Assembly: GCA_016933095.1 (NCBI GenBank) | Contig: JAFGBP010000069.1 | Coordinates: forward strand, 1-55,869 | DNA length: 55,869 nucleotides | Reading direction: 5' to 3' | Origin: Candidatus Woesearchaeota archaeon | GTDB lineage: Archaea > Nanobdellota > Nanobdellia > Woesearchaeales > SM23-78 | Shown here: positions 22,134 through 30,931 of the stretch, piece after piece | Layout: each line of letters begins with the position of its first letter | Numbering within the stretch: the stretch's first letter is position 1 | Translations under genes and position numbers: made by a program | Notes under the pieces: model-generated | The model's input: only the letters and a program-made list of their open reading frames with translations | What the model was told of the DNA's origin: nothing | The model's database searches: none

Positions 22134-24306
22134 TTATCGCGAGGTTTATGTCATCGTATAACAAGCGCAGGGCGTTGTAGACCTCGTCAACTCCTTCTCG
22201 CTCGCCATGCATCACCATCTGCTGGTATAGCTCACGAGCCTTCATATAAACCATTTTTGCATCGTCGAACTTGCTCTGCCAGAGCATCGACCGGCACTCA
22301 TCGACTAGCTTGTACACTTCCCCGCCAGGGACTCCCAGCTCGTCCCTGTGTCCAGAATACTTTGGGTAGATGACTTCTTTTGTGGACAATTCTGACTGGA
22401 GGTAGTTCGAGAACCCGTCGCGCCTGATGCTCTGCTCCATGACCTTCAAGGCTTGCTCTGCCTCTTTCAGCGCGTTCTCTCGCTGGACAAGGCTCTTCTC
22501 AAGCTTCTCGTTAAGGGCGATCTTCCCCCTCAATGCTTCCACTTGCTTCTTCACGTGGTCGTGCTCGTGGCGCAGCTGTGTGAGCTTTGGCTTGATCTCC
22601 TTGTACTCTGTCTTCTCCTTCTGCAGGAACTCCCGTTCCTCTTTGACATCGTCCTTGATCTTCAGGTTATGCTCACGCTCTTTCTTCAGCTTCTCCTCGC
22701 GCTCATCTAGCTTGCCTTCCTTCTCGACTATCTGGCCTTCCCTCTCTTGGAGCTCTTTCTGCTTCTTCCTGAACTCGTCCTGCTGCTTCCTCAGATCTGC
22801 CTTCTCAGCGTCTACCTCTACCATGAGGCTTGCTCTCTCCTCTTCCCTTACTTTCTTCTTGATTCTTGCCTTGTAAGCATTGGTGAGCTTTGCAGCGGGC
22901 TCTGATACCATTTCAGGCCTTATCTTGTGATGCTTCTCCAAAGCCTCCTTCATGATCTTCTTATGCTTTGACTTATGAGAGATTGGCTCTGGTTCAGCCT
23001 CTTCCTCTTGAGATGTGCTCTCTTCAGCGACGAGCTTTGCCTCGAGCTCTCCCAAGTCGGGCTTGGTCGTTATTCCTCGGGCTGGCTCCTCGTCGAAGTC
23101 CGGGAAGTCAGGCACTGCGTCGTCAGATGATTCCTCCTCATCAGGCTCTGGATGGATGGTGCCTTCGATGTCATCTGCTTCATTGGCAGGCTCTTCTTCC
23201 TTGTATTCCAGGTCTGGAAGGTCATCGGGAAGCTCTGATAATTCCTCTTGCTCGCCATACTCAGGCTCGAGGTTGTCCTCTTCAGCAGGCGACTCCTCAG
23301 GCTCCTGCTGCTCGACCTCTTCGGGCTCCTCAGTCATCACCTTCTCTCTTGGAGTCATCTCCTTCTCTAGCTTGTTGATCTCAGAACTCTTGATGGTCTT
23401 GGCTTTCTTCTCTTTCTTTGTCTTGACCTCCATGTCCTCAGGCTCTATGTCCTGCAGGAAGTCATGGTTGACCGGCTTCTCGAACACCTCTGCGTGGTTC
23501 TGGACTTCTTCTGTGAAAGAAGTAGGTGCAGGCGCCTCTTCGGTTTCTGGCGTCGCATCCTTCGACCAGTCGATGTCAGTCGGCGGGTGTGGAGTCTCGA
23601 CGTTCCTGAACTCGTGCCTCTTGTCAAATGACTCGTCGATGGATTTGTAATCAGGAGTGCTGTCTTTCAATAGCTCTTCCGGCACCATGCTCTTGTGAGG
23701 GTCAAAGTCAGGCTCTGATGATGCTGGCTCTGGCATCTTGGCTTCTGCCTGTGACTTGGCGAACTGCAACGGCTCGTCGATCTTCTGCTTCTTAGGCAAT
23801 GGTTGTGTCTCGATAGGCTCTGGCTCTACAGTGAAGTCAGTGTCTTCACCCACGGGCTCGAGTTCTGGAAGTTCGTCAGAAAGGTTGTCATCATATCCTT
23901 GGGTGGGTTCGTGCCTTGGCTTCAGGTCGTTGAACTGAGGGGCCTTGCCCATGCTCCGGGGCTCGTTTGGAAACTCTGGATTTTCCGATGCATTTAGACC
24001 TAGGTGGGCTCTTACTTGTTCGGCGTCAAAGTCCTGGCTTGAAGCCTCTTGCTGCGACCTGCTCGCTGGAAGGGGCGGTGGTTCATTCATTGGGAGAGGC
24101 GTATTCATTTGGCGTGGCGCTGGCCTTGGAGCAGGATGGTATTGAGGATATTTCTGAGGATATGCCTGGACTTCTTCCCTGTCAATAGAAATGGGATCCG
24201 GCTCGAGGTCATGACTATCCTTGTGGCCGAACATCTTCCCTAAGAATCCTCTCCTATCTCTCTTAGCCTCGCCGGGCGGAGCCGGGGGCATCAGTTCATC
24301 ATCCAA
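22123..24306 (-). CDS. long acidic coiled-coil protein with shared C-terminal module
   Basis: This 727-residue protein has no signal peptide or membrane helix. Residues 1-450 are Pro-, Glu- and Asp-rich low complexity. Residues about 480-640 form a long charged coiled coil (repeats such as QKELQEREGQIVEKEGKLDE). The last 70 residues are the helical module also found in 3-455 and 769-2190 (SMLWQ, AKMVYMKARELYQQM, VYNALRLLYDDI). The start is read as TTG at 24306 because GGGGTGAG precedes it; ATG at 24291 is the alternative. A scaffold or cytoskeleton-like role is speculation. Confidence 0.8.
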   Translation of the reverse strand: MDDELMPPAPPGEAKRDRRGFLGKMFGHKDSHDLEPDPISIDREEVQAYPQKYPQYHPAPRPAPRQMNTPLPMNEPPPLPASRSQQEASSQDFDAEQVRAHLGLNASENPEFPNEPRSMGKAPQFNDLKPRHEPTQGYDDNLSDELPELEPVGEDTDFTVEPEPIETQPLPKKQKIDEPLQFAKSQAEAKMPEPASSEPDFDPHKSMVPEELLKDSTPDYKSIDESFDKRHEFRNVETPHPPTDIDWSKDATPETEEAPAPTSFTEEVQNHAEVFEKPVNHDFLQDIEPEDMEVKTKKEKKAKTIKSSEINKLEKEMTPREKVMTEEPEEVEQQEPEESPAEEDNLEPEYGEQEELSELPDDLPDLEYKEEEPANEADDIEGTIHPEPDEEESSDDAVPDFPDFDEEPARGITTKPDLGELEAKLVAEESTSQEEEAEPEPISHKSKHKKIMKEALEKHHKIRPEMVSEPAAKLTNAYKARIKKKVREEERASLMVEVDAEKADLRKQQDEFRKKQKELQEREGQIVEKEGKLDEREEKLKKEREHNLKIKDDVKEEREFLQKEKTEYKEIKPKLTQLRHEHDHVKKQVEALRGKIALNEKLEKSLVQRENALKEAEQALKVMEQSIRRDGFSNYLQSELSTKEVIYPKYSGHRDELGVPGGEVYKLVDECRSMLWQSKFDDAKMVYMKARELYQQMVMHGEREGVDEVYNALRLLYDDINLAIIKG

Positions 24307-24336
24307 ACTACTTTCTCACCCCTAAATCTTTCCCTC

Positions 24337-24346
24337 TTTTTAAATA
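24337..24346 (-). promoter_or_regulatory. minus-strand TATA box for 727-residue protein gene
   Basis: Read on the minus strand this is an ATATTTAAAA-like box, about 35 nt before the TTG start. Confidence 0.45.
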
Positions 24347-24548
24347 TCCATATCGACGTTCATATTTAAACTTTTTGGTCGTTTAGGCTCTGTAGAATAA
24401 GTGCCCTCAAGCGAGCATTCAGTTAGAATGAGCGACTGCAGAAGACTCGTGATCTTGTTTGGATTGGCGTTCGGTGCGAGCGGGGCACGGGAAATATTTC
24501 AGGGTTGCACAAAAAACTATTTATACTCCTCTTTTCATGAGCTGTTTC

Positions 24549-24926
24549 ATGGCAGACTTTGTAGACGTGGACCAGGCGGCAGAGATTGGTAATTACATCC
24601 ATGTGATAGACTCCAGGGCCAGGTTGCTGGAGAAGGACGTCCTCTTGCACGATAAGAGGCTTGATGAGTACGACCAGAAGCTTAGGACTATCAAGAAGAT
24701 GTCTAAGGCCGAGTATTCTGAGATGCAGGACGCGGTCTCTGCGATGAAAGATGACGTGCGCTTGGTCCAACGCTCGATCATTTCAATGATATCTGTTCTT
24801 AAGAACACGGTGAAGGGCGCTGATTTTGACCGTTTCCAGAAGAGGCTTGACTTGTGGGCTCCTGAGACTTTTGTCTCAAGAAAAGAGGCTCAGAGGGTCG
24901 TTGAGGATTTGAAGATAAAGGCTTGA
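24549..24926 (+). CDS. small coiled-coil protein
   Basis: This 125-residue protein starts MADFVDVDQAAEIGNYIHVI and is mostly helical and charged, with likely coiled-coil segments about 20-90. The TATA-like CTATTTATA near 24518-24526 lies about 24 nt before ATG 24549, so that start, rather than ATG 24537, fits a leaderless mRNA. There are no cysteines and no membrane helix. The family is unknown. Confidence 0.65.
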   Translation: MADFVDVDQAAEIGNYIHVIDSRARLLEKDVLLHDKRLDEYDQKLRTIKKMSKAEYSEMQDAVSAMKDDVRLVQRSIISMISVLKNTVKGADFDRFQKRLDLWAPETFVSRKEAQRVVEDLKIKA

Positions 24927-24948
24927 AGGCGTTGACCGTGGCTTTGTC

Positions 24949-25899
24949 TTAGATGTCTCTTCTTCCGATCGTGGCTTTCAGTGATTCTATCGCCACTTCT
25001 ATCTGCTTTCCGTCAGGCTCCTTGGTTGTGAGCCTCTGGACGAGCAGTCCTGGGAACACCAGTGTCTTTGTTATCATGTTGTCGTATTTTCCTGCGAGCC
25101 TTATCAGCTCGTATGATATCCCTGCAATCGCCGGCAAGAGGAGCACTCTCAAACCCAGCTTTCCAAGGAATCCTGTGTTCATCGGTATGAATATGTAGAA
25201 GAGGATGCTGAGGACGATCACGAATATGATGAAGCTCGTGCCGCATCTTGGATGCTCTTTCTTGTGGTGCTTCACGTTCGCAACTGTGAGTTTCTTGTGG
25301 GCTTCGTAGCACGCCACGCTCTTGTGCTCTGCCCCGTGGTATTGGAAGAGTCTCTTGACGTCTGGCATCAGTGATATGGCTAAGAGGTATGCGATTAGGA
25401 TTGCAAGCTTTGTCAGTCCATCAACGAGGTTGAACAAGATGTTGTTGTCGCCCGTTATCCTGGTCGCAAACGTCGCGACGAGCAAAGGCAGGAACTTGAA
25501 GAGTGCGATCGCGAATACGAACGAGACTATCATGGTGAAGATGAGTCCTTTCTCAAGGTCTTTCTTTGAGGGTATCTTGTTCTCGAAGTCGATGCTGGCC
25601 GAGAAGTTGAGGGACTTGACTCCCAGTATGAGCGTCTCGAAGAGCATTATCATGCCCCTGATGAACGGTAGGCCCCACAGTTTGCTGTTGGCAGTGACTG
25701 AGTGGAACTTGTCCTTCTTGACGATTATCTTCCCTTTTTGGTTCCTGACGGCGACTGCGTAGCGGTCCTTAGTCCTCATCATGACTCCTTCTATGACTGC
25801 TTGGCCGCCTATCATCAGCTCGGGATGCTTATCTTTGTTTTCCTTTGCAGCCTTTGGACTGTCTTTCTTTTTTTCGTTTTTCCTGCTTGTCTTCTTCAA
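24949..25899 (-). CDS. DUF1385 membrane protein
   Basis: This 316-residue protein carries the DUF1385 signatures GGQAVIEGVMMR near the start, YHGAEHK in the middle and HPRCGTSF. The conserved His, Glu and Cys suggest a metal-dependent enzyme, but the activity is not established here. Four to five membrane helices lie between about residues 120 and 265. The first 30 residues are Lys-rich. It is convergent with the gene at 24549 and divergent from the DUF357 gene. Confidence 0.9.
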   Translation of the reverse strand: MKKTSRKNEKKKDSPKAAKENKDKHPELMIGGQAVIEGVMMRTKDRYAVAVRNQKGKIIVKKDKFHSVTANSKLWGLPFIRGMIMLFETLILGVKSLNFSASIDFENKIPSKKDLEKGLIFTMIVSFVFAIALFKFLPLLVATFATRITGDNNILFNLVDGLTKLAILIAYLLAISLMPDVKRLFQYHGAEHKSVACYEAHKKLTVANVKHHKKEHPRCGTSFIIFVIVLSILFYIFIPMNTGFLGKLGLRVLLLPAIAGISYELIRLAGKYDNMITKTLVFPGLLVQRLTTKEPDGKQIEVAIESLKATIGRRDI

Positions 25900-25940
25900 C
25901 AGAACACCTGTGTATTCTCTTTATTTTCTTGTGGTTCAAG

Positions 25941-25950
25941 AATATTTATA
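25941..25950 (+). promoter_or_regulatory. TATA box for DUF357 gene
   Basis: AATATTTATA ends 24 nt before the ATG at 25975 without a ribosome site, so the mRNA is probably leaderless. Confidence 0.65.
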
Positions 25951-25974
25951 AAGATTTTGAACTTATTGCTGTTT

Positions 25975-26304
25975 ATGAGCGCAAAAGCTAATGGGCAGGA
26001 GGGGTTGGATAGTAGGAATGATGTCGTTACTGACGAGAAGCTTGACAAGTATTTCGACGTGACGAGACGCGCGCTTGAGGCTGTGGCGGCTGCTTCCTGG
26101 GATGAGTCAAGGAGGGATTTGGGCGAGGATTTCCTTGACATGGCCAAGAGGTACTTTTCAGACGCAAAGCATTTCAGAGAGAAAGGGGATTGTGTGCTTG
26201 CTTTTGGCGCCCTTAACTATGCTCATGCTTGGCTGGATGCTGGGGCGAGGGCAGGACTTTTTCTAGTATCTGATGACTCACTATTTGCCGCAGACCCGAA
26301 GTGA
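25975..26304 (+). CDS. DUF357 family protein
   Basis: The 109-residue helical protein has the family pattern MAKRYFSDAKHFREKGD followed by AFGALNYAHAWLDAGARAGLF. This is a small archaeal family of unknown role. The ATG at 25975 is chosen from the TATA spacing; the frame is open far upstream but that part overlaps the divergent gene. Confidence 0.85.
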   Translation: MSAKANGQEGLDSRNDVVTDEKLDKYFDVTRRALEAVAAASWDESRRDLGEDFLDMAKRYFSDAKHFREKGDCVLAFGALNYAHAWLDAGARAGLFLVSDDSLFAADPK

Positions 26305-26485
26305 TCTGGACTGCTTTATTATTGCCCCGCTGGATGAGGGCTAATATCATATATGAGCTTTTCCTGGATTTTTTTCTCTCTCCGAGCGTTTCCTGCTCTT
26401 AAAAAAACAAAAATATTTAAAGGATCAGTCCAAGCTTATGGTAAAGAATTGATTTTGTAAGCTAACTTTTTTAGGGGGTGTATAC

Positions 26486-26830
26486 ATGGCAAAATCAGTG
26501 AAGAAAGCGGCTTCGGGTAGCGCGGACCATTCTGTTGCGTGCGCTGTTCTCAGCTATCTTTTGGTTGGCATTATCTGGTATTTCTCAGATGCTGCTATGA
26601 AGAAGAACAAGTTTGTGCAGAGGCACGTCAGGCAGGGCATCGTGCTCTTGGGGCTTTGGATCGTCGTCATGATCCTGCTCGGTGCGATTCCGTTTATAGG
26701 CTGGGTACTCATCCCTGTGGCTGAGATATTATTCCTGATCCTGTGGGTCTTGGCAATAATCCACGCTGCTACTGGGAAGGACGAGGCTATGCCTGTCCTT
26801 GGAAGCTTGGCTGAGAAGCTGAACATCTGA
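26486..26830 (+). CDS. small membrane protein (DUF4870/Tic20-like)
   Basis: This 114-residue protein has three to four membrane helices and the pattern MKKNKFVQRHVRQGIVLLGL between the first two, which resembles small DUF4870-type proteins. An AGGGGGTG site lies before the ATG and an AATATTTAAAGG promoter near 26411. T-runs follow the stop. The role is unknown. Confidence 0.72.
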   Translation: MAKSVKKAASGSADHSVACAVLSYLLVGIIWYFSDAAMKKNKFVQRHVRQGIVLLGLWIVVMILLGAIPFIGWVLIPVAEILFLILWVLAIIHAATGKDEAMPVLGSLAEKLNI

Positions 26831-26849
26831 TATTATTGCAATATTTTTT
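26831..26849 (+). terminator. AT-rich terminator between convergent genes
   Basis: Only 19 nt separate the convergent stops. ATATTTTTTTT here and into the cbf5 end can stop plus-strand transcription. Confidence 0.4.
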
Positions 26850-27869
26850 TTATTTCTTTGTTATTTTAGGATAAGTCTCTGTCTTCATGAAGACCTGGTC
26901 GGGCTTTGCAAAGAGCCCTTTGTCTTTCTTCATGGCGTCTTCGCTCGTCGCCTGGGCTATGGCTGCCATGACAAGCTCTCCTTTGAGGGTGAGGACTGCT
27001 ATTCTCTCGCCTTTGTCGATCCTTGACTCGAGCTTTGCTATCCCTGGGATGTTGAGGTATGCGCCGTGGCATATGCTGCTCACCGTGGCGTCGTGGATCC
27101 ATACTTTCTTCAGGTGCTCCGCGCCCTTCTCTACTGGGAGGACTATTTTCCGGAGGAGGGTCTCGTCTCCTTTCTCCTTGTAATAATAGAACGCGTCTTT
27201 CAGGTCTTGGAGCGTGCAGATGGTCGACTCGTCGAACGGCCCCGCCATGGTTCTTCGGAGCTCTGCCATGTGGGCGCCGCATCCGAGCTTGAGTCCTAGG
27301 TCAGAGCACAGCTTCCTGATGTACGTCCCTGCCTGGCATCCTACGCGGAATAATATTGAGCGCTCTTTCATCTCGATTATGTCTATATAATATATTGTGC
27401 GTTTTCGGACCTGGCGCTTCACCGCGCTCCTGACTGGCGGTAGCTGGTCTATCTCTCCGACGAATGAGTCCATTGCTTTCCTGATCTTGTTCTCTTCGAC
27501 GTCAGCGTGCAGGCTCATGAGACATACGTACTCTTTGCCGGCGGTGAGAAGTGACTGGACTATCCTCGTGCCTCTGCCAATAGCTACGGGAAGGACTCCT
27601 GTGACCTTGGGGTCTAGTGTGCCTGAGTGTCCTGACTTCTCGACCTTGAGGATCTTCTTGACAAACGCTGAGACCTCGTGGCTGCTTGGGCCTGATGGCT
27701 TGTCTACGTTTACTATGCCATAGTCCAATAAGTCTGGGATAGATCGCTTTTCAGGGTCGCAGCCGTATCTTGGATCTGTATCGGATTCGCTTTTGATAAG
27801 CACTTCTCGCTTGTCCATCCATGGGAACTTGTTTGATTTCATCTTCGGTTTTCTTGATATGTCTTTCAT
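26850..27869 (-). CDS. cbf5: tRNA/rRNA pseudouridine synthase Cbf5
   Basis: Cbf5 converts uridine to pseudouridine in rRNA with H/ACA guide RNPs and in tRNA position 55. The 339-residue protein has GIVNVDKPSGPSSHEV, the catalytic loop HSGTLDPKVTG (Asp86), YYIDIIEM, GTYIRKLCSDLG and a C-terminal PUA domain (about 250-335). The given start lies 3 nt after hairpin element copy 3. ATG at 27845 is an alternative that would leave room for ribosome loading. A minus-strand TATA-like GTTTAAAAC lies near 27937-27947, so the hairpin would be in the 5' leader. Confidence 0.96.
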   Translation of the reverse strand: MKDISRKPKMKSNKFPWMDKREVLIKSESDTDPRYGCDPEKRSIPDLLDYGIVNVDKPSGPSSHEVSAFVKKILKVEKSGHSGTLDPKVTGVLPVAIGRGTRIVQSLLTAGKEYVCLMSLHADVEENKIRKAMDSFVGEIDQLPPVRSAVKRQVRKRTIYYIDIIEMKERSILFRVGCQAGTYIRKLCSDLGLKLGCGAHMAELRRTMAGPFDESTICTLQDLKDAFYYYKEKGDETLLRKIVLPVEKGAEHLKKVWIHDATVSSICHGAYLNIPGIAKLESRIDKGERIAVLTLKGELVMAAIAQATSEDAMKKDKGLFAKPDQVFMKTETYPKITKK

Positions 27870-27872
27870 CAG

Positions 27873-27916
27873 CCGGCGCTGGATCGGATCATATTTGGAT
27901 GAAGCGCCGTTCTATG
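27873..27916 (-). repeat. dispersed CGGCGC hairpin element, copy 3
   Basis: CGGCGCT (27874-27880) pairs with AGCGCCG (27903-27909). Only short changes separate it from copy 1. It lies in the presumed 5' leader of cbf5, 3 nt before the annotated start. Confidence 0.7.
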
Positions 27917-28007
27917 TTATCCATCAAGAAGCTTGGATTGTTTAAAACGTTTTTCTTATTGGCAAGGCTTGCTCTGCAAAAAATGTGTTCTCTATAGAAC
28001 AATAATG

Positions 28008-28015
28008 TTTATATA
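28008..28015 (+). promoter_or_regulatory. TATA box for PT-linker protein gene
   Basis: TTTATATA lies about 84 nt before the ATG at 28099. Confidence 0.55.
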
Positions 28016-28098
28016 GCCCTTTGCAATTCATCGTGTTATTTCGCTGTAAAAGCGATTTGTTATGGGAAGGCTTTTTGGCCTTGGAGTGTGGGTTAGCT

Positions 28099-28773
28099 AT
28101 GAAGAGTAGATTAGAGAGGGTTGTGAATTCTGTTATGGCTGTTGCATTATCAGCTACTATGTCTGGTTATGCCTTGTCTCAGTATGGTTGTGGCAATGAA
28201 GATTGTTCAACGTTGACTTGTGCAGATCCTATGCCTAGTCCGTTGGTGACTCCTGATCCGGAGCCGACTCCTACGCCTAAACCAACGCCGACGCCTAGGC
28301 CTACTCCGACTCCGACGCCTAGGCCTACTCCTAGACCGACGCCGACGCCTACACCTACTCCTACACCAACGCCTACGCCAGGACCTGGAGAGCTTGACGC
28401 TGTGAAGTCGGGTCCAGCGCAGGTTGAGAGCAAAGACCTTTTCAATTATGGTATGAAGGTGAAGAATATTGGGGAGAGTGCGTGCAACAATGCCATACTT
28501 AGGGATACTCTGGATGACAAACTTTACCTTATAGAGAAGCCAGGGTATTGTTCTTACAACTCGTACACTCGCAACCTGAGGTGCGAGCTTGGGGGCTTGG
28601 CTCCTGGTGCGTCAAAGGAACTGTCTATTAAAGTGAAGGCTCCATACGTTTCGAGTTCGCAGATGATCGTCTTGTGCCATACTGAGGTAAAGAATTATTT
28701 CACTGCGTCTTCGGCGACGTGCGATGATGCGACCAGCAACACAGTTGTTACAAAGGTCGTCAGAGGTGATTAA
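28099..28773 (+). CDS. secreted protein with Pro-Thr linker and DUF11-like domain
   Basis: This 224-residue protein has an N-terminal signal helix, a Cys-containing neck (YGCGNEDCSTLTC), about 55 residues of Pro-Thr repeats with a few Arg/Lys, and a C-terminal ~115-residue beta domain. The words VKNIGESACNNAILRDTL and LAPGASKELSIKVKAP look like DUF11/CARDB-type surface modules. The C-terminal domain has several cysteines. It is followed after 1 nt by the beta-rich protein gene, so both are one operon. The function is probably surface display or adhesion. Confidence 0.75.
   Translation: MKSRLERVVNSVMAVALSATMSGYALSQYGCGNEDCSTLTCADPMPSPLVTPDPEPTPTPKPTPTPRPTPTPTPRPTPRPTPTPTPTPTPTPTPGPGELDAVKSGPAQVESKDLFNYGMKVKNIGESACNNAILRDTLDDKLYLIEKPGYCSYNSYTRNLRCELGGLAPGASKELSIKVKAPYVSSSQMIVLCHTEVKNYFTASSATCDDATSNTVVTKVVRGD
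28250..28380 (+). repeat. Pro-Thr coding repeat
   Basis: CCNACN-type codon repeats encode alternating Pro and Thr. Variable third bases show it is kept at protein level and is not a simple DNA microsatellite. Confidence 0.8.
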
Positions 28774-28774
28774 G

Positions 28775-29533
28775 ATGGCAGGAAAGACTTTATCAAGAGT
28801 GGCAATGACAGGGCTTGCATCTGTTGTTGCAGGGATGATGGCTTTGGGTACTCCTGGCGTGTCTGCGTCTGAGAATCAAGGCGCGCATGAGGTTGAGAGT
28901 TCTCAGGTGCAAAAGCAGGGTTTTGATGATGGCAAAGAGAAGAAGAGCAGCAAGATAAGTCTTGGCGCGAGCGTGATTTATGACCAGAACGAGGCTATTG
29001 ATGGCACGCTTGATCTGGGCGTTGCTCTTGGTTCTCATGTGAGCCTAGTTGCGAGCGGGCTTTATGGCCAGGGCAGGAGGGGTAGTTGGAGCCAGACTTA
29101 TCCTGAGGTGTTGGATCCTATCCGTTCAGGCGGAAGGATGGTGCTTCATGATGAGATAATCGATTCTCTCTATAACTATGACGAGAAGGCTTTGCTTCTG
29201 GGATTTGACCTTGGCAAGAAGAATGGCATCAGGCTTGTTCTTCAGGGCGGCATGGGGCTTTACGAGCTTCGCAACCAGTACACGAATACGCTTGTGGCTA
29301 GGACTGAAGATTTTGAAGAGGTCGCCAGGCAGGTCACGAATGGCGAGTCGCATGCACGGGACGAATGGTTCATTGCAGTCGCCAAACTTGGCATTCCTTT
29401 CTGGAAGAGGAGTGATGGCTCTGTAATCATGTCTTTGGAAGCTGGAGCTGTTTGGAAGAAATACCTGTGCTTCCCTCCTGGCTTGAAGGACGAGCCGCTC
29501 GGAGCGGTTGTGAGCTTGAAGTATAGCAAGTAA
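28775..29533 (+). CDS. secreted beta-rich protein, barrel-like
   Basis: This 252-residue protein has a signal peptide ending near SVSA, a charged linker, then about 190 residues of alternating hydrophobic strands (SLGASVIYDQNEA, LDLGVALGSHVSLVASGLY). It ends SLKYSK. The pattern resembles beta-barrel outer membrane proteins of bacteria, which is odd for an archaeon. The ATG is fixed by GAGGTGAT at 28763-28770, directly after the stop of the PT-linker gene. It could instead form a soluble beta structure. Confidence 0.68.
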   Translation: MAGKTLSRVAMTGLASVVAGMMALGTPGVSASENQGAHEVESSQVQKQGFDDGKEKKSSKISLGASVIYDQNEAIDGTLDLGVALGSHVSLVASGLYGQGRRGSWSQTYPEVLDPIRSGGRMVLHDEIIDSLYNYDEKALLLGFDLGKKNGIRLVLQGGMGLYELRNQYTNTLVARTEDFEEVARQVTNGESHARDEWFIAVAKLGIPFWKRSDGSVIMSLEAGAVWKKYLCFPPGLKDEPLGAVVSLKYSK

Positions 29534-29580
29534 TTCTTTTGACATTCTTTTTTATCTTTTTCTTTGTTTTCGTCACTGTT
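29534..29580 (+). terminator. U-rich terminator
   Basis: T-runs (ATTCTTTTGACATTCTTTTTTATCTTTTTC) follow the stop of the beta-rich protein gene within a few bases. Confidence 0.4.
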
Positions 29581-29683
29581 TTGGGACGTGAACTTGTCAC
29601 TTTTTCCGTCGATAAAAGCATAAAATATATAAGCAAGATGGCCTGACCCGTTCCAAAGGGTTTTCATAACCGGTGGTGATTTA

Positions 29684-30697
29684 ATGGGAATTTTAGAGAC
29701 TATAGTGAAAAACAATTTTGTGCGAGTTGGAGCAGTTGCCCTCGGCCTTGCAGTGCTTAGCTGTGGCGGCAGAGATGATTCCATGACAGGGCCTTCTTCT
29801 ACCTCTGTGACTCAGACTGACGGATCTGCGAAAGCTGCAGCCGCCCCTGCGCCTGCGCCTGAAGCGACTCCTCAGCCGACAGACGAGAACGACGAATCGC
29901 AAGGAAGATACTTCACGGCAAACTTCATAAATGGAACTCCAAAAGCAGAGATAATCAACACGACATATCAGGACAACAAGCAGATGTCATACTGTGTCTT
30001 TGAGATGATCGACGGAAACTTCAATAACCAGAAGTTAGTCGGTCACAGGATCTACACCTTGAATGCAAGATCGAAGATAGAGACTGGCGGCCTTGAAGAA
30101 GTCTACCGGCTGTCTCCAGAACAATGCGGAATCGTGCAGACACTCCAGCTGGATCTCATCAGAGGACCTGAGTGCGGACAAGCGCCTAATGGCCATCCTC
30201 ACCAGCCAGAGGCTGTGATTGTAGGATATGTGCTGAAGGGTGATCCATGCCCTACTCCAACTCCGACACCAACGCCTACACCGACTCCGACTCCGACGCC
30301 TACGCCTACACCAACTCCAACGCCTACACCTGGCACTTGCGAAGTAACTGCTCCTCTTGGAGTGGAACTTCCAAAGCAAGGCAATCCGACGGCAGAGTGC
30401 AATTACTTCGGACTTGACTTCTTGTGCAAGGAAGAGGGCGACGCTGCGAGTTCATCATGCGCAGTTTACTCCCCAGTGGCTGGCGGCCAGACTGAGGTCT
30501 TAAGCCTTCATCAGGATGCAAGGATCTTCATCCTGAAAGCCGGGACCAAGATGATTGGATACGATGAGGCTGATGTGCCTGGGGTATTTAACAACCCGGA
30601 GAATAAGGACTTGTCGCACCTGACTGTCTGTGAGTGTCCTCCTGAGACTCCGCAGGCAAGGAATTATCGTGGCTTGTTGGAAGGATTGTTTGATTAA
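29684..30697 (+). CDS. lipoprotein with Pro-Thr linker
   Basis: This 337-residue protein has a signal helix and a lipobox VLSC followed by GG. After an Ala/Pro-rich neck comes a ~110-residue domain with a few cysteines, then a Pro-Thr linker of about 36 residues, then a second ~120-residue Cys-containing domain. The two domains share no clear repeat. GGTGGTGAT lies before the ATG. It fits a lipid-anchored surface protein with domains held apart by the linker. Confidence 0.75.
   Translation: MGILETIVKNNFVRVGAVALGLAVLSCGGRDDSMTGPSSTSVTQTDGSAKAAAAPAPAPEATPQPTDENDESQGRYFTANFINGTPKAEIINTTYQDNKQMSYCVFEMIDGNFNNQKLVGHRIYTLNARSKIETGGLEEVYRLSPEQCGIVQTLQLDLIRGPECGQAPNGHPHQPEAVIVGYVLKGDPCPTPTPTPTPTPTPTPTPTPTPTPTPTPGTCEVTAPLGVELPKQGNPTAECNYFGLDFLCKEEGDAASSSCAVYSPVAGGQTEVLSLHQDARIFILKAGTKMIGYDEADVPGVFNNPENKDLSHLTVCECPPETPQARNYRGLLEGLFD
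30245..30335 (+). repeat. Pro-Thr coding repeat
   Basis: CCNACN codons, about 15 in a row, code for the Pro-Thr linker of the lipoprotein. Confidence 0.8.
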
Positions 30698-30774
30698 GGG
30701 TTTGGTTGAAATTCTTTATTTTGAAATTTTTTTATCATTTCTCTTTGTTTTCTTTGTTGTTTCTCTCATTTTCG

Positions 30775-30792
30775 TCACCACTTCGTGACGCA
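30775..30792. promoter_or_regulatory. inverted repeat in intergenic gap
   Basis: CGTCAC and GTGACG flank a 6-nt loop, in a T-rich stretch after the lipoprotein gene. A weaker TTTTCGTCAC...ACGTGAA version lies near 29567-29592 after the previous gene. These may be terminators or operators. Confidence 0.35.
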
Positions 30793-30931
30793 TTTCGAAC
30801 TTATTTTGTCGTCGGTAGACAAGTAATTCTTATGTAGTGGTGAAAATGCTAACCTTTAAAAAGAAAACCCGCTTACCGCCAAAACATATCCGGATAAATA
30901 TCTTTATGATATTGCAACGGGGGGAAAAATA

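Noticed and set aside
23015..23650. Long plus-strand Ser-rich reading frame
   Set aside because: It is antisense to the 727-residue protein, and its Ser-rich composition comes from the Glu/Asp codons on the other strand.
28250..28380. A CRISPR-like or satellite repeat
   Set aside because: The repeat is an in-frame Pro-Thr coding stretch with no spacers.
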